A stretch of 17,756 nt of DNA from Lachnospiraceae bacterium (GTDB lineage: Bacteria; Bacillota; Clostridia; Lachnospirales; Lachnospiraceae), in NCBI GenBank assembly GCA_017964745.1, contig JAGCRJ010000290.1:1-17756 (forward strand), given 5' to 3'. The notes under the pieces were generated by a model that saw only the letters and a list, made by a program, of their open reading frames with translations, made no database searches and was not told the DNA's origin. The stretch's first letter is position 1. Each line of letters opens with the position of its first letter. A program made the translations under genes and the position numbers. Positions 15,733-17,756 of the stretch are shown piece after piece.

Positions 15733-17233
15733 CTTTCGTCTTCTTTTTACCTGACTTGAAATATATGAGTGCGGCTGTCATCAGTACAGCTGCAAGCACT
15801 ATGGCTGCCCATCCGGCAGCTTTTATTTTGCCGATATTGTAGCATCTTACGTTGATCCACATCCTGTTGATACGGGCGTTGGCATCACCGTCGAAATATC
15901 TCATGACCGCGCTTCTGTCGGTAACCTCCTTGGGAGGATACTGTGCAAAGAGCTGGCGGTAGGTCTGCTCCTCGGGAACGGTGAGAACATAATCCCCGCT
16001 CTCTTCATCTCCGAAGAAATACCCGATATCGTAATCTGCAACTTCCTCTTCATCATCCTCAGCGGAATAGCACCAGTCGGCATACTCGAAGATCTGGTCT
16101 CCGTCTGTACCGCCTGCGATCGATGAGGTGTAGCCGATGTAGTACATATTTCTGACAGCATTGTCAGGTCTTGAAAGGAAGTTGACAAACGCTTCGCATG
16201 CTCTCTGCTTTTCGGGATTGCCATCGATATCGCCCTTAAGCATTACCCATCCGTCGAACCAGAGATTGGTACACTCCTCGGGAACGGAGTATGCGAGGTA
16301 AACATCCTCTTCCTCAGCCTGGTCCATTGCATATACCGCATCACCGGACCACTGAAGGTTTGAGAAGATCTTGCCGGTGACCATATCGGACTTACCGGAG
16401 TCTGTCTCGAAAGAATAAACGTTATCCTTGACCAGCTGCAGGAATGCAAGTGCTTCTGCAACGGTCTCTTCGGAGGTGTCGTTCATCTCCTCCGCAAGTC
16501 TGTCATGATAATCGGGGTCGTTCAGGAATTCCTCACTGAGGAACAGATCACCCTTGATCGCACCGAGCGTAGCAAAATAGCTGTCACGGACATTATCCTT
16601 GGTGGTTATCTGACGGCAGTAATCTTCATTGATAAGAAGATTCCATGTGGAAACCTCTTCCTCGGAAAGGACATCGGGATTATAGAGGAATCCGAGAACA
16701 CCCCACATATAGCATGCGGCGTATTCATTCCAGTACTGGCCGTCTATCTCGTTGGTCTCGAATGTTTCCCTTATGAAAGGGGAAACATTTCTGATGTAAT
16801 AGTTGTATTCGTTCTCCTCATCGAAGAAATCATCCGAATAAGGAACAAGCTTATCCTCTGTCATAAGCTTCATGATCATGTATTCCGAAGGACATACAAG
16901 ATCGAACTCATCTCCGAGTGTGAGCATGTTGTAGAGCTCTTCGTTGGTTCCGAAGCAGCTGTACTCCACATGTACTCTCTGTCCGTAGGTCTCATAGTAC
17001 CACTCTTCGAAATCCTCATAGAGTGCGTTCTCGCCAAAGATGTCACCGGACTCAAGATCGATGAGTTCATCATCTCCCCAGCCGCCTTCGTCGATATACT
17101 CTTCCCAGTTGCAGACTCTTATTGTGATCACATCATCGGATGCGGCCTGTGCGGGAATTACAGAGACTGAGCTAATCAGAGTTCCGAACAAAAGTACCGC
17201 AGCCAGGGTTAAGGAAGCTATCTTCTTTCTCAT
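15704..17233 (-). CDS. potD: Polyamine-type ABC transporter solute-binding protein with C-terminal membrane anchor
   Basis: A 509-aa extracellular solute-binding protein. A Sec signal peptide is visible (MRKKIASLTLAAVLLF ... PAQA|AS, cleavage near residue 30) with no lipobox Cys. The mature part opens ITIRVCNWEEYID, the PotD/PotF-type start, and carries DLVCPSEYMIMKL, QWSGDAVYAM and LWFDGWVMLKG, all in the family pattern. A hydrophobic helix near 474-492 (AAGWAAIVLAAVLMTAAL) and a basic proline-rich tail follow, so it is probably held in the membrane by its C-terminus. It is much longer than E. coli PotD (about 350), with acidic insertions near 46-75 and 395-420. AGGAGG lies about 8 nt before the ATG, which overlaps the potC stop (ATGA). 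Spermidine/putrescine is the likely ligand, from family and neighbour. Confidence 0.87.
   Translation of the reverse strand: MRKKIASLTLAAVLLFGTLISSVSVIPAQAASDDVITIRVCNWEEYIDEGGWGDDELIDLESGDIFGENALYEDFEEWYYETYGQRVHVEYSCFGTNEELYNMLTLGDEFDLVCPSEYMIMKLMTEDKLVPYSDDFFDEENEYNYYIRNVSPFIRETFETNEIDGQYWNEYAACYMWGVLGFLYNPDVLSEEEVSTWNLLINEDYCRQITTKDNVRDSYFATLGAIKGDLFLSEEFLNDPDYHDRLAEEMNDTSEETVAEALAFLQLVKDNVYSFETDSGKSDMVTGKIFSNLQWSGDAVYAMDQAEEEDVYLAYSVPEECTNLWFDGWVMLKGDIDGNPEKQRACEAFVNFLSRPDNAVRNMYYIGYTSSIAGGTDGDQIFEYADWCYSAEDDEEEVADYDIGYFFGDEESGDYVLTVPEEQTYRQLFAQYPPKEVTDRSAVMRYFDGDANARINRMWINVRCYNIGKIKAAGWAAIVLAAVLMTAALIYFKSGKKKTKAIRRPPQPQ
15718..15748 (+). terminator. Probable terminator of the 41-aa gene, inside the potD 3' end
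   Basis: GAGGACGA (15718-15725) pairs with TCGTCTTC (15736-15743), 8 bp with one G-U pair, followed by T5 (15744-15748). The left arm lies in the last codons of the small gene and the whole hairpin lies within potD coding sequence. The G-U pair favours the plus orientation. The stem is only moderately GC-rich. Confidence 0.5.
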
Positions 17234-17756
17234 GCGCTTACCCTCCTGTCCTTACGTACTTTGGTGTTTTCCTTTACAGATTTCCTTCTGTTCATTCCAA
17301 GGCAGATGCAGAGAACGATAAGGAAGATCACGGTGGAAAGTGCCCAGAGGGCGGTCTTGATCTCGGTTCTGGAGCCTCTCGTCGCGTTTACGACATATGT
17401 GGAAATGGTATCGAATGCGGCGGGTTGGGTGTAGGTCGCAACAAATTAATCATCGAGCGAAAGAGTTACGGCCATTACAAATCCGGAAACGATTCCGGGC
17501 ATGATCTGGGGAATGACAACCTTTCTTACTGCCGTGTTGGGTGATGCACCGAGATCCAGGGCAGCTTCGTAAATGGAGGGATCCATCTGTCCGAGTTTCG
17601 GATAAACGGAAAGGAATACGAAGGGCGCACAGAGTACGGTCTGTCCCGCAACAAGAGGGAAGAAGGTATCCTTATTAATTCCGAATACGATTACGAGAAG
17701 TATGCATACGGAAAAGCCGGTAACTACATCCGCATTAACAACAGGCACCTGGTTTA
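17230..17756 (-). pseudogene. potC: Polyamine ABC transporter permease PotC, 3' part, interrupted by an in-frame TAA
   Basis: This is the C-terminal half of a binding-protein-dependent permease; the 5' part is outside the window. The frame at the right edge reads VVNADVVTGFSV, then the EAA loop EAALDLGASPNTAVRKVV that docks the ATPase, then MAVTLSLDD, where a TAA (17448-17446) falls. Directly after it, in the same frame, the protein continues as FVATYTQPAAFDTIS, a last membrane helix (LWALSTVIFLIVLCICLG) and a basic tail, ending at TGA (17232-17230), which overlaps the potD ATG. PotC proteins continue past SLDD with a short hydrophobic stretch, so the TAA interrupts the gene. The intact downstream frame suggests a very recent nonsense mutation or a base error. 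Confidence 0.85.

Noticed and set aside
16505..17170. A 221-codon plus-strand open frame inside potD
   Set aside because: It is antisense to clear PotD motifs, with no promoter or ribosome binding site that I could find.

Overview
The window looks like chromosomal DNA of a Gram-positive, anaerobic Firmicute, most probably a gut or rumen Lachnospiraceae member (Butyrivibrio/Lachnospira-like). This is inferred from family content: DapL-type lysine synthesis, Clostridia-type Tad genes without an outer-membrane secretin, a glycine-rich secreted protein with InlB-type repeats, and strong AGGAGG-like ribosome binding sites. There are no rRNA or tRNA genes, insertion sequences or CRISPR arrays. Almost every gene is on the minus strand, so transcription runs from high to low coordinates. 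The one convincing plus-strand gene is a 41-aa membrane peptide at 15607-15732.

Layout, right to left. At the right edge is the end of a polyamine ABC transporter: a potC 3' part broken by an in-frame TAA, coupled by an ATGA overlap to potD (15704-17233). PotD here is a long solute-binding protein held by a C-terminal membrane segment instead of a lipid. A plus-strand small membrane protein gene converges on potD and overlaps its 3' end by 29 bp. Next is a compact Tad/Flp-type pilus operon (15298 down to 10064): tadA ATPase, tadB, tadC, a small Flp-like protein, two TadE/DUF4320-like pseudopilin candidates, cpaB (SAF domain) and a prepilin peptidase. It has its own promoter and a leader hairpin. 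No TadZ/CpaE is present in the window. A 55-aa orphan gene (9799-9966) follows, with a strong promoter, a perfect 9-bp inverted repeat at the transcription start and its own terminator.

A second minus-strand operon (9650 down to 4144) encodes a family 2 glycosyltransferase, histidinol-phosphate aminotransferase (hisC, frameshifted by one base), a COG2426 small membrane protein, a SAM methyltransferase with a TTG start, Hsp33 (hslO) and LL-diaminopimelate aminotransferase (dapL). Four of the five junctions overlap or nearly touch. The operon ends at a terminator (4054-4081).

The left 4 kb is one very large secreted protein gene that runs off the window. It has a signal peptide, a cysteine-rich module, InlB/Flg_new-type repeats, an ALK/LTK-like glycine-rich domain and Ig/Fn3-like segments. 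It is probably a surface adhesin. The most notable items are this protein, the two small-protein loci with clear signals, the unusual Tad set, and two freshly broken genes (hisC, potC) that could be real or sequencing errors.
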